64,000 nucleotides of DNA. Source: an uncultured Planktomarina sp. GTDB taxonomy: Bacteria; Pseudomonadota; Alphaproteobacteria; Rhodobacterales; Rhodobacteraceae. The notes beneath the pieces were generated by a model, which was not told the DNA's origin, did no database searches, and saw only the letters and a program-made list of their open reading frames with translations. Numbering within the stretch: position 1 is the stretch's first letter; the number at the start of each line of letters is the position of its first letter. Positions 36,434 to 45,097 of this stretch are shown in pieces. The position numbers were made by a program, and so were the translations under genes. The stretch is from contig CAJJBP010000018.1 of NCBI GenBank assembly GCA_905182425.1, positions 1 to 64,000 on the forward strand, given 5' to 3'.

Positions 36434-37541
36434 TGAAAGCTTTTTGGAGATTGGAATTCCAAAAACTTGATCGATTTAATACGTTGATAAATCGGTCTGC
36501 AGCCTTCCCTTCGCCAAATCCAGCATGTGTTTTATAGTTCACACCCCATTCTTCATCCAGAAAACGAGTGATAGAATTTTGATCATGCCCATTAGTCATT
36601 CTGACTGACTTGGATTGCGCCCGATTGGTTTGCCGAGTTCCAACGTCGAGAGATGGAATACCAATGAAAGGAGCTTCACGAACACCTGCGCTCGAATTTC
36701 CAACCAAGCAGGATGCATTTTTCATAAGTTCGGAAAAGTGAGAAAATCGCATTGACGGAAGAATCCGAAACTGTTTTTTTGGTAATTGCTTGAGAATATC
36801 AAAAATATGTTCAGATCCCGGGTCATTGTTAGGCGCAATTACAACAAAGTCTTTTCTTGACTCAGTTAAAGCATCAAAGAGGATCTGTGCTTGTATTCCA
36901 ATTGTTGTTTGCTCACTTGTTACGGGGTGAAATATAGCAACACCATAGGCCTCAAATTCAATGTCATAACGCTCTCGTACTTGATCGATTGAAATTCCGG
37001 AGGGTTCCGCATGAAAGTCTAACTCAGGACTACCTATAACGTGGACTGTCTCATCCGCTTCGCCCATTGCCAGAACGCGTGACTTGGCTTGGTCTGATGA
37101 TACAAAATGATGGGCTGCTAACTTAGTATTACAGTGACGAAAAATTTCATCAATGGTGCCTGAAACCTCACCACCCTCAATATGAGCAGATGGGATATAG
37201 TTTGTTGCAGCAACCATAGCACCGGCGAGTGCTTCGATGCGGTCGCCATGAACGACAATTAGGTCTGGTCTATTTTCGGCAATGAAGTCGGAGAAGCCGA
37301 TAATTGTTTTTGCAAGGATAACATCTTGGCCATCGCCGTGTCTTTGATTAAGAAACTCATAAACCTTTGCACCTTCAACGCGGTGCACTTCGGCTTTAGT
37401 CATACCATAGCGTTCCAGCATATGCATTCCTGTCACGAAATATGTGACTGAAAAGCCATTATTCTTAGCGGCAGTGCTGAGAGGCTCAAGCTTACCAAAA
37501 TCAGCACGGGTACCTGTTAGAAATAGTATATTACGGGTCAT
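36420..37541 (-). CDS. neuC: UDP-N-acetylglucosamine 2-epimerase (hydrolysing), NeuC
   Basis: A 373-residue epimerase of the WecB/NeuC fold which makes ManNAc (or a related hexosamine) from UDP-GlcNAc for nonulosonic acid synthesis. Motifs: N-terminal LFLTGTRADFGKLEPLSTAA, central DLIVVHGDRIEALAGAMVAA, SAHIEGGEVSGTIDE, and C-terminal GNSSAGVREAPFIGIPSLD. The hydrolysing form is supported by the TRADFGKL start and by neuB next to it. It lies 111 nt downstream of neuB and overlaps the first WaaA-like gene. Confidence 0.9.
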   Translation of the reverse strand: MTRNILFLTGTRADFGKLEPLSTAAKNNGFSVTYFVTGMHMLERYGMTKAEVHRVEGAKVYEFLNQRHGDGQDVILAKTIIGFSDFIAENRPDLIVVHGDRIEALAGAMVAATNYIPSAHIEGGEVSGTIDEIFRHCNTKLAAHHFVSSDQAKSRVLAMGEADETVHVIGSPELDFHAEPSGISIDQVRERYDIEFEAYGVAIFHPVTSEQTTIGIQAQILFDALTESRKDFVVIAPNNDPGSEHIFDILKQLPKKQFRILPSMRFSHFSELMKNASCLVGNSSAGVREAPFIGIPSLDVGTRQTNRAQSKSVRMTNGHDQNSITRFLDEEWGVNYKTHAGFGEGKAADRFINVLNRSSFWNSNLQKAFNDNV

Positions 37542-37652
37542 TTTGCCTCAATAATTACGTCCACTTTAGTGACTTACCACTCTGACGTCAAAGAGCCATG
37601 AAATCAGAAAAGTAAGTGTTTTTTTGACTGCAATCTCAACGCGTATGTCATT

Positions 37653-38705
37653 CTACACAAAATCATTCCACTTTAATTGAGTATTGCGGCTAATGTCTCT
37701 GTTAACAGTTTTGCCTACAACCTTGTCAAACTCATACGCGGCGATTTCGCCAGTGCCGGGACGTCTAGCCCAGATGTCTGATTCACTAATGATATGACCT
37801 GACGACAAATCACGATCTGCCACAACCGATGCCCTAGCAAACTTATAAACTGCATCCTCGGACTTACTGCGTTGCTTGGGATTTCTGGCTGCAATCCAGA
37901 TCTCTTTTGAACGATCTATCAGAAGGCGCAGTTCTGCTGGATCCATTGAATTAATTATATCTGGTCCTTTACGATAGCGAGTATCTGTGTAGTGACGCTC
38001 TAAAATGCATGCGCCAAGAGCCACAGAGGCAAGTGCCATTTCGGGGCCGATTGAGTGGTCAGAAAACCCAATAACCGCATTAGGAAATGCTTCTTTAAGA
38101 TCGGTAACACCACGTAAAGAGACAATTTCGGCTGGTGAAGGATACAGGTTTGTGCACTCAAGGAGGGCATAATCCACACTGGAGTTATTTAAGATCTGAA
38201 CAGACCTTCGTACGCTATCTATGGTTTGCATACCTGTCGACATAATGATCGGTTTTCCCTTTTGCGCTATATGGCGGATTAGCGGTAGGTTATCCGCCTC
38301 ACCTGAGCCGATCTTGAAGGCTGAAACTCCAATTTGATCTAAAAAATCTGCAGCGGCTCGGGAGAATGGTGTTGAAAGATAGATCATCCCCAAGTCCTCA
38401 GTGAGGGTTTTTAGTTCGATTTCTTCTTGTGGAGACAGTATGCTTTGCTCCATCACATGCCAAATCGAAATATCTGCATTTGGTGGAAAAATTTGTTTAG
38501 CCTCTTTGGTCATCTCATCTTCAAGAAAATGGGTTTGGTGTTTGATGCACTCGCAGCCTGACGCTGCTGCTTGCCGTACCATGCCTTTTGCAACCTCAAG
38601 AGAACCGCCATGGTTGATGCCGATTTCTGCAATCACCAATGGTGCATGTTCAATACCAATCTTGCGAGATCCAATTTGCATGCGGGTAAATTCCTTTTTT
38701 TTCAT
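37653..38705 (-). CDS. neuB: N-acetylneuraminate synthase, NeuB
   Basis: A 350-residue enzyme condensing an N-acetyl-hexosamine with phosphoenolpyruvate to a nine-carbon acid. The TIM-barrel part shows LVIAEIGINHGGSLEVAKGM, CIKHQTHFLEDEM, IYLSTPFSRAAADFL and LLECTNLYPSP; the end (about 285-350) is a SAF/antifreeze-like domain: ARASVVADRDLSSGHIISES, then DIWARRPGTGEI. GGGAGG lies nine bases before the ATG at 38705, so this is preferred to the internal Met at residue 9. It is the first gene of the minus-strand operon neuB-neuC-waaA1-waaA2; its promoter lies in 38706-39000. Confidence 0.92.
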   Translation of the reverse strand: MKKKEFTRMQIGSRKIGIEHAPLVIAEIGINHGGSLEVAKGMVRQAAASGCECIKHQTHFLEDEMTKEAKQIFPPNADISIWHVMEQSILSPQEEIELKTLTEDLGMIYLSTPFSRAAADFLDQIGVSAFKIGSGEADNLPLIRHIAQKGKPIIMSTGMQTIDSVRRSVQILNNSSVDYALLECTNLYPSPAEIVSLRGVTDLKEAFPNAVIGFSDHSIGPEMALASVALGACILERHYTDTRYRKGPDIINSMDPAELRLLIDRSKEIWIAARNPKQRSKSEDAVYKFARASVVADRDLSSGHIISESDIWARRPGTGEIAAYEFDKVVGKTVNRDISRNTQLKWNDFV

Positions 38706-39367
38706 AGGTAGAAGCCTCCCAGATGTCAGTCAATGGTGGATTGTGCTTTCCGTTAGAAAGTTGTCGCAGTGAAGTGGTGACTAAAAAGCTTTAAGAGATA
38801 GTTGATTTTATGCAGTTGGTTTTATGCACCTGGATGGTTGCGGTTCACCGGTCAGTTTAGGTCTACTAATCAAGTTGGGTTCATGATTTTTTTTGGGAAT
38901 ATTAAATATGGTCTGAACTGCACCAATTAGGACATAGTCCTTGCTGAAATCACTCTGCTGCGATTTATCAACTCTGACAGCATTAGTTTAACAAGTTTTG
39001 AGGCTAAAAATTGAAAATTTGGAGGGCAATATTCCAATTTCAAAAATCTGTTTTAAATTCAAAAAATAGATAAAATATGCCTAAAAACATATCATGTGAA
39101 CGTAGAATACGATTAAAAGACTGTGATATTTACCATACTTTTTCATTAAATTTATAATTAGGAAACATATTTCAAAACCCATTAGAAATGACATTTTTTA
39201 AAAATAGTTTATACTTTAGAGTGCCCTACATCATTTTGTAGGAGATTCTACATCTTGTATAGAACGGAATAATGGAACTAAAAGCTTGACGTGGACGGTT
39301 TTTGAAGCTCAAAACACGCATACTGAAGTCGATTAACGAACTACAGCATAAACAGAGGAAAGAAATT
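38706..39367. other. Long AT-rich intergenic region between divergent operons
   Basis: This 660-base gap carries the promoters of neuB (minus) and of the two small membrane genes (plus). I saw no protein gene. The last 140 bases hold the alternating CTACA/TGTAG arms listed separately. The central part (about 39000-39220) is extremely A/T-rich. Confidence 0.5.
39226..39262 (+). promoter_or_regulatory. Leader with alternative small hairpins
   Basis: Four short arms occur in a row: CTACA (39226-39230), TGTAG (39237-39241), CTACA (39248-39252) and TATAG (39258-39262). The second arm can pair with the first or the third, and the third imperfectly with the fourth, giving mutually exclusive hairpins. 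The element lies about 105 bases before the ATG at 39368. A regulatory role is inferred from geometry only. Confidence 0.35.
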
Positions 39368-39589
39368 ATGTTAGCTAATGCAAAAAAAATGGTCGGTAGT
39401 CTTACCGAAGTCGCAATCGCACTTTTGGCTCTCGCCATAGTCGCTTCGCTTTTGGTTGGCCCATCCAACATGTCCTTTTTGGGTGACGTAGTTGGAAACA
39501 TCACAAGACTAGTACAAACTCTCGGTGGCGCAGGTCTTGCAGGCTTGATCTCCTTAGGTGTGGTATTGGCCTTGTTTCAACAGAAATAA
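39368..39589 (+). CDS. Tiny two-helix membrane protein, tandem copy A (73 aa)
   Basis: I recognise no family. The ATG at 39368 has GAGGAAAG just upstream. Helix 1 is about residues 14-31 (TEVAIALLALAIVASLLVG), then an amphipathic section with SFLGDVVGNITRLVQTLGG, and helix 2 about 54-70 (AGLAGLISLGVVLALF), ending QQK. Copy B, 43 nt downstream, has the same layout and alignable residues, so they are ancient paralogues. The short hydrophobic two-helix form recalls VirB2-like pilins or phage coat proteins, but no assembly gene is near. The well-formed ribosome site and isolated position suggest an abundant protein. Function unknown. Confidence 0.75.
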   Translation: MLANAKKMVGSLTEVAIALLALAIVASLLVGPSNMSFLGDVVGNITRLVQTLGGAGLAGLISLGVVLALFQQK

Positions 39590-39632
39590 GTCTCTCTAAG
39601 TAAGTTTCTTCCAGTGGCTAAGGTGGTAGCAT

Positions 39633-39872
39633 ATGAACAAGTTTGACGATTTTATGAACCGACTACGGTCAGTGCTTCTAAAAAGTGCAGAAAGTATGGG
39701 TTTAATAATTGTCGTTCTGATCATGATTTACCTGCTACTGGGAGAAGCATCTGGGCCTATCGTGATAGGTGTTGTTGCCAATGTTTCGTTGTTCGTCTCT
39801 GCAGTAACGCCGCAAGCCCTGATTGGAGCTGCTTTGATTATTGGGGTCATTTATTATTACCGTGAAAAATGA
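39633..39872 (+). CDS. Tiny two-helix membrane protein, tandem copy B (79 aa)
   Basis: A paralogue of the preceding gene. A basic N-terminus (MNKFDDFMNRLRSVLLKSAE) is followed by helix 1 (about 22-37, GLIIVVLIMIYLLLG), a central hydrophobic segment (PIVIGVVANVSLFVSAV), and helix 2 (about 60-75, ALIGAALIIGVIYYY) ending REK. Alignment with copy A holds over about 45 residues: L-V/L-G, then G-D/V-V-V-G/A-N-I/V-T/S, and A-G-L-I-S-L-G-V against A-A-L-I-I-G-V. Both end with a short basic tail. Probably cotranscribed with copy A. Function unknown. Confidence 0.72.
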   Translation: MNKFDDFMNRLRSVLLKSAESMGLIIVVLIMIYLLLGEASGPIVIGVVANVSLFVSAVTPQALIGAALIIGVIYYYREK

Positions 39873-40413
39873 TTTTTTAATCTTTAAATTTCAATTATAT
39901 TCACTTTGAGGCACCCAAACTACTCTATCGCATTTGGGTCAAAGAGAACCTCAAAAAAAGTGTTGATTCAAGTCTATGAACAGCGGATTCTCAGCATTTT
40001 TTGCCGCGGGTTTCTATAAAAAAATATAGACATAGGGACCTTGGCTTGAGCTATCTCCCGAGCTGCATAACTCCCCCGAACAGATGGGCCACCGTCTTTG
40101 GCACACTAATAAACTTCATTTTTCTAAAGCCTCATAAAATTTTACTGACTTTTACCTTATTAAAGGTCGCAAGTTTTGTACTGTTGTGCGTGATTGCAGG
40201 GTTACCCTTAGGCATACATCCGGTTATTTTAAATAATAATGAATTAAAGTGCATTAAATAATATAACTTAGTAAATTATACGCAGGTATGGGTGATTTTA
40301 CCTGGGAGGGTTCAGTCAACGGGGCGATCACTGAGTGCGGGCTCAACGCTGATTGGACAGATCACTAGTATTGGATCTAAACTCTAACTGAATTAAATCA
40401 GGAGTGCGAAGGT
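39873..40413. other. Intergenic region with a nested stem-loop (39905-39955)
   Basis: Two stems are nested 33 bases after copy B: TTTGAGG (39905-39911) with CCTCAAA (39949-39955), and CCCAAA (39914-39919) with TTTGGG (39933-39938). There is no T-run after it on the plus strand, so it is either a stabilising 3' structure, a weak terminator or part of an RNA. An open frame at 40001-40261 starts with TTG without a ribosome site and is not called. Confidence 0.55.
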
Positions 40414-41187
40414 ATGTTAAAAAGTAATTCGCAGACTGTTAAGAAGTTTCGTTTTCAAACCGACCGTGGCACTGGAGTGAACGCACGGATTGGCTTGATG
40501 GTTTTGCAGACAGATCAAACTCTCGAGGCGGAGATGGCGCAATTTACCGCCATTGGCGGTGTAGCACTTTACCATGCTCGTCTGCATAATGACGAAATTG
40601 TAACGCCAGAGTCTCTTACCAAAATGGAAATTGAATTACCTGGAGCTGCTGAATTGCTGGCACCTTCTTTAAATTTGTCATCTATTGGATATGGGTGCAC
40701 TTCTGGCTCCACGATGATTGGAGAAAAAAGAGTGGCCCAAATTTTGGAACAGGTTCACCCAGGTGTTCCTAGCTCTAATCCTTTAACGGCTGCAAAGGCG
40801 GCTTTCTCTGCTTTGAAAGTGGGCAGCATTGGGCTTTTAACGCCCTACACTCCTGACGTGACGCGAGCGATGCAGCGTAATTTTGCAGATTCTGGGTTTG
40901 AAATTCCTTTGGTTGGGTCCTTTTATGAGGACAATGACCTTAATGTTGGAAAAATTTCAGAGGAGTCTATTCTTGATGCTGCCATTTCTATTGGAAAAAA
41001 CCCCCAATGTGCTGGTGTCTTTATATCATGTACAAGCCTGCGCTCTGCACGAGTTATAGAAAAGGCAGAAGTTGCGATTGGAAAACCTGTGACGGCTAGC
41101 AATCACGCTTTGGCGTGGCATTTGCTGAGGCTAGCTGGGATCAAAAGTCAGTTAGAGGGCTATGGGACTTTGCTCTCGGAGTGTTAA
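40414..41187 (+). CDS. Maleate isomerase / arylmalonate decarboxylase-family protein
   Basis: A 257-residue member of the Asp/Glu racemase superfamily, maleate cis-trans isomerase-like branch. Two catalytic cysteines are visible in conserved surroundings: IGYGCTSGSTMIG and VFISCTSLRSARV. A central GSIGLLTPYTPDV matches the family. GGAGTGCG precedes the ATG. Close relatives include ectoine-utilisation EutA and maleate isomerase; the exact reaction is unknown. The flavin oxidoreductase follows 124 nt downstream on the same strand and may belong to the same catabolic pathway for an N-methylated or ring-derived compound (inference). Confidence 0.78.
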   Translation: MLKSNSQTVKKFRFQTDRGTGVNARIGLMVLQTDQTLEAEMAQFTAIGGVALYHARLHNDEIVTPESLTKMEIELPGAAELLAPSLNLSSIGYGCTSGSTMIGEKRVAQILEQVHPGVPSSNPLTAAKAAFSALKVGSIGLLTPYTPDVTRAMQRNFADSGFEIPLVGSFYEDNDLNVGKISEESILDAAISIGKNPQCAGVFISCTSLRSARVIEKAEVAIGKPVTASNHALAWHLLRLAGIKSQLEGYGTLLSEC

Positions 41188-41310
41188 TCAAAACTCGAGT
41201 GATTACGCCTTCGATAAAACTGACATAGGGAAGACAATCATATGTTGATTTTCGTTTCATAGACCGTACCATTCCCTGGTCGGTTGAGTTTAGAAATCTG
41301 GAAAGCCCAT

Positions 41311-43356
41311 ATGTCTCAAGATCCACTTTTGCAGCCCTTTCAGCTAAAACATCTCACCTTAAAAAATAGGATCATGACTACAAGTCATGAACCCGCCTAT
41401 CCAGAAGATGGGATGCCAAAAGAAAGGTACCGCGCTTATCATGAAGAGCGAGCGAAGGGTGGCATTGCACTGGCGATGACCGCTGGTTCTGCGGCTGTGG
41501 CCAAAGACAGTCCTCCAGTATTCAATAATATTTTAGCCTATAAGGATGAAGTTGTTCCCTATATCCAAGATTTAACAGATAGTTGCCATGAACACGGCTG
41601 TGCCGTGATGATACAGTTAACGCACCTTGGACGCCGTACCACCTGGAATAAGGGGGATTGGCTTCCCTCAGTGTCTTCAAGCAAACACCGAGAACCTGCG
41701 CATCGGGCGTTTCCAAAACTGATAGAGGACTGGGATATCGAGCGGATCATAAACGATTTTGCAGATGCGGCGCAAAGGATGCAAGCTGGCGGCATGGACG
41801 GTATTGAGTTGCAAGTCTACGGTCATTTACTAGACCAATTCTGGTCCCCTTTGACAAACGATCTTACTGGTCCCTATGGGGCTGATACCCTCGAGAACCG
41901 TCTTCGTTTTCCATTGGAGGTGTTAGGAGCTATTCGAAAACGGGTGGGTAAAAAATTTATAGTAGGCTTTCGTTATACTGCGGATGAAATGCAAAAGGGT
42001 GGCATCACTGAGGAAGATGGTATCGAAATTACAAAGCGTTTGGAAATTGATGGAAAACTTGATTTTCTTAATGTGGTGCGAGGACGTATACAGACTGACC
42101 CTGCAATGACTGAGGCTATTCCTGTACAAGGGATGCCAAGTGGGCATCAAATTGATTTTGCTGGTCGTATCAAGAAAATCTCCAAATTACCGATTTTCCA
42201 TGCTTCAAGAATTCCTGATGTAGCAACAGCGCGTCATGCAATTTCTTCAGGTAGCCTTGATATGGTTGGCATGACCCGTGCGCATATTGCGGACCCTCAT
42301 ATTGTACGTAAGATAATTGAGGGCCGAGAGGAGGACATTCGGCCCTGTGTCGGAGCGACTTATTGTTTAGATCGCATTTATCAAGCAGGTGAAGCCTTAT
42401 GCATTCATAATGCAGCGACAGGACGTGAAAGCACAATGCCACATGTGATATCCCCAGCACCTATGCGCAAGAAAATTGTAATTATTGGCGCAGGTCCTGG
42501 CGGACTGGAGGCGGCGCGGGTGGCGTCAGAACGTGGGCATGATGTGACGGTTCTGGAAGCTGCTAACGACGCTGGGGGGCAAGTTCAGTTGACTGCTAAG
42601 TCACCAAGGCGGCAAGAGATGATGTCAATCATCGACTGGCGAATGCGGCAATGTGAAAAAAATGGAGTAGTATTTCAATTCAATACTTACGCAGAGCGTG
42701 ATGATGTTATGGCATTAAGTCCTGAGGTTGTGATCGTTGCCACGGGTGGCATTCCAATGATGCAATTGTTTGAGACCAAACAAGATCAGCCACATATTGT
42801 AAGTACTTGGGATATTATTTCTGGTGAGGTTATACCGGCAGATCATATTTTAATTTATGATGAAAGTGGTGACCATCCTGGTTTACAGGCCGCCGAAATT
42901 GCCGCGAAATCTGGCTCTAAAGTTGAGATAATGACGCCTGATCGAACATTTGCACCCGAAGTTATGGCAATGAACCTTGTGCCCTATATGCGGGCTCTGC
43001 AGGATAAAGATGTGACGTTCACTGTGGCGCGTCGACTTCAAGATGTCAGCTTGGATGGCAATAAACTGTTAGCGAAGATTGGGACTGATTATAGCGGCCA
43101 CGTAACTGAAAAGCGTTATGATCAAGTTGTGTTGAATTATGGAACACAACCTCTTGATGAATTGTACTTTGATCTCAAAAATTTTTCCAAAAACAAGGGT
43201 GCGGTGGACTATGATGCTCTTATTTATGGGCAGATGCAAACTAGTTTGCGCAACCCTGAAGGGCATTTTGATGTTTATCGAATTGGAGATGCCGTCTCAT
43301 CGCGTAACACGCACGCGGCAATTTATGATGCACTGCGATTGTTAAAGGATATTTAA
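41311..43356 (+). CDS. NADH:flavin oxidoreductase, N-methylproline demethylase-like
   Basis: A 681-residue fusion of an FMN-binding old-yellow-enzyme barrel (about 1-370) and an FAD/NAD-binding domain (about 385-681). FMN barrel: LKNRIMTTSHEPAYPEDGMP, MIQLTHLGRRTTW. The iron-sulfur region is RPCVGATYCLDRIY followed by ALCIHNAATGRE. Dinucleotide motif KIVIIGAGPGGLEAARVASE. The layout matches trimethylamine dehydrogenase/2,4-dienoyl-CoA reductase relatives, and the local wording (TTSHEPAYPEDGMP, CVGATYCLDRIYQ) is what I recall from proteins annotated as N-methylproline (stachydrine) demethylase in marine Rhodobacterales. GGAAAG lies about eight bases before the ATG at 41311; the frame extends to 41284 through a TTG. 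Confidence 0.85.
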   Translation: MSQDPLLQPFQLKHLTLKNRIMTTSHEPAYPEDGMPKERYRAYHEERAKGGIALAMTAGSAAVAKDSPPVFNNILAYKDEVVPYIQDLTDSCHEHGCAVMIQLTHLGRRTTWNKGDWLPSVSSSKHREPAHRAFPKLIEDWDIERIINDFADAAQRMQAGGMDGIELQVYGHLLDQFWSPLTNDLTGPYGADTLENRLRFPLEVLGAIRKRVGKKFIVGFRYTADEMQKGGITEEDGIEITKRLEIDGKLDFLNVVRGRIQTDPAMTEAIPVQGMPSGHQIDFAGRIKKISKLPIFHASRIPDVATARHAISSGSLDMVGMTRAHIADPHIVRKIIEGREEDIRPCVGATYCLDRIYQAGEALCIHNAATGRESTMPHVISPAPMRKKIVIIGAGPGGLEAARVASERGHDVTVLEAANDAGGQVQLTAKSPRRQEMMSIIDWRMRQCEKNGVVFQFNTYAERDDVMALSPEVVIVATGGIPMMQLFETKQDQPHIVSTWDIISGEVIPADHILIYDESGDHPGLQAAEIAAKSGSKVEIMTPDRTFAPEVMAMNLVPYMRALQDKDVTFTVARRLQDVSLDGNKLLAKIGTDYSGHVTEKRYDQVVLNYGTQPLDELYFDLKNFSKNKGAVDYDALIYGQMQTSLRNPEGHFDVYRIGDAVSSRNTHAAIYDALRLLKDI

Positions 43357-43364
43357 TCATAGTT

Positions 43365-43393
43365 GGGCCCCCCGGGTTCAACTCGAGGGGCCT
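43365..43393. terminator. Bidirectional terminator-like hairpin between convergent genes
   Basis: GGCCCC (43366-43371) pairs with GGGGCC (43387-43392) around a C/G-rich centre, 10 bases after the flavoprotein stop and 20 before the amtB stop. A short TATTATT follows on the plus strand. A GC-rich stem in an AT-rich gap between convergent genes makes a shared terminator likely. Confidence 0.65.
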
Positions 43394-43410
43394 ATTATTG
43401 AGGATTGGTT

Positions 43411-44735
43411 TTAGTTTCCTGAAAATTCTGGGTAAGCTTCCATGCCGAGCTCACTTCGATCAAGTCCCATGATTTCATCACCTTCACTCACCCGAAGACC
43501 TGTAGTTGCTTTGAGCACTAGCCAGACGACAGAGGACGTGACGACCACAAATACACCGACAATCAGAATTGATGTTATTTGAGTGAATAAATCAGCTTCT
43601 ATGTTGGTGAAGACCACCGCAATGGTACCCCAAATTCCAGCAAATAAATGAACTGGAATTGCGCCTACAACGTCATCAATCTTAAGCTTGTCGAGCATTG
43701 GTACTGTAAGTACCACGATCAAACCACCAACGGCACCAATTGATGTTGCTTCAATCAAGGCTTGGGGTTAGGGGTTCAGCAGTGATGGATACAAGGCCTG
43801 CCAATGCGCCATTTAATATCATGGTCAAGTCAGGTTTTTTATAAAGCACTTGGCTTAATATAAGTGCCGCTACGGCACCTGCCGCTGCTGCAGTATTTGT
43901 GTTGGCGAAAATACGACTGATGTCAGCAACATTTTTGGCTGTGTCCATATACAGTTGAGAACCACCATTGAAACCAAACCAGCCTAACCACAAAATAAAA
44001 GTACCGAGCGTTGCCAAGGCAAGGTTTGACCCAGGCATCGGGTTGACCTCGGCCATCTTTGTATTTACCAACTCGCGGTCCTAATATAATGGCGCCTGTT
44101 AGAGCAGCCCAGCCACCGACTGAGTGAACAACTGTAGAGCCAGCAAAGTCCAGAAAACCCATTTCATCCAAGAAACCTGCTCCCCATTTCCAACTCGCTT
44201 GGATAGGGTAAATTACTGAGGTTAACAAAATCACAAAAATTAAAAATGGCCAAAGTTTAATTCTTTCAGCGACAGCACCCGAAACAATTGAGGCGGTTGC
44301 AGCGCAGAACATGAGCTGAAAAAAGAAGTCAGAGCCGACGGAGGCATAGCTTAGATCTGTATCTGTTACTTCAAGACCGACGGCTTCGAGTTCTGTAACA
44401 GAAATATTTCCAAAAACCCCTTGGATTGTCCAAGCATCGCCAGGATACATTAAATTATAGCCAATGATGTAATAAAAAAGGGAAGCAAGTGAAAAAAGCG
44501 CCATATTCTTTGTCAGTTGCATTGCTACATTTTTGCCACGCACAAGGCCGGCCTCTAACATAGCAAAGCCTGCAGCCATGAAAAACACCAGGAACCCTGT
44601 TACTAGGAACATAAAAGTGGTAAAAATGTATCCGATATCAGCATTGGTCGGGGTGAGGTCGACAGCTTGCGCCATAGAAAGTTGAGGCAAAGTAGCCAAG
44701 GCTGCCGTCAGGCCAAATTTTATATATGTATGCAT
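43411..44735 (-). CDS. amtB: Ammonium transporter AmtB (two frame breaks)
   Basis: The product is an inner-membrane ammonium channel of about 440 residues. It starts with a signal-like segment (MHTYIKFGLTAALATLPQLS...AQA), as in AmtB precursors. Three frames are needed: the first through FDSV-like AGSTVVHSVGGWAALTGAII and ILGPRVGKYKDG (break near 44060), the second through LGTFILWLGWFGFNGGSQLY (break near 43760), the third to the C-terminal tail. Conserved pore residues are seen: AMLEAGLVRGKNV and the histidines in VVHSVGG and VHLFAGIWG. The ATG at 44735 is used; an ATG at 44759 overlapping the glnK stop is the alternative. The glnK-amtB order is the standard PII-transporter pair. Frame breaks look like base-calling errors. 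Confidence 0.85.
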
Positions 44736-44758
44736 CTTTGAATATCTCTCTAAAGGCA

Positions 44759-45097
44759 TTACAAAGCCTCTCCGTTTAATTCGCCAGTGCGAACTCGCAT
44801 GGCTTTTTCAAGGTCCAAGACAAAAATTTTACCGTCTCCAATCTTTCCAGTTCGGGCTGACTGATAAATTGCCTCAATTACTTGATCTGCGATCCTGGCT
44901 GGAACCGCGATCTCAAGTTTGATTTTTGGTACAAAGTTTACGACATATTCAGCGCCCCTATAAGTTTCGGTATGGCCTGATTGGGTCCCAAAGCCTTTAA
45001 TTTCACTTACCATCATGCCGCTCACCCCAATTTTAGTAATTGCTTCGCGGACCTCATCGAGCTTAAAAGGCTTGATTGTTGCAATAATGAGTTTCAA
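44759..45097 (-). CDS. glnK: PII signal protein GlnK/GlnB
   Basis: A 112-residue PII protein that reports nitrogen and energy status and blocks AmtB when nitrogen is plentiful. It begins MKLIIATIKPFKLDEVREAI; the T-loop contains Tyr51 in the TETYRGAEYVVNF signature, the uridylylation site; the C-terminal signature is TGKIGDGKIFVLDLEKAMRV. The gene is complete and directly upstream of amtB (TAATG overlap), which supports glnK over glnB. I found no perfect NtrC or sigma-54 site in the 380-base upstream region. Confidence 0.93.
   Translation of the reverse strand: MKLIIATIKPFKLDEVREAITKIGVSGMMVSEIKGFGTQSGHTETYRGAEYVVNFVPKIKLEIAVPARIADQVIEAIYQSARTGKIGDGKIFVLDLEKAMRVRTGELNGEAL

Noticed and set aside
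40001-40261. An 86-codon plus-strand open frame with hydrophobic stretches
   Set aside because: It begins with TTG without a ribosome site, has no recognisable similarity and sits in an AT-rich gap; hydrophobicity is expected by chance there.
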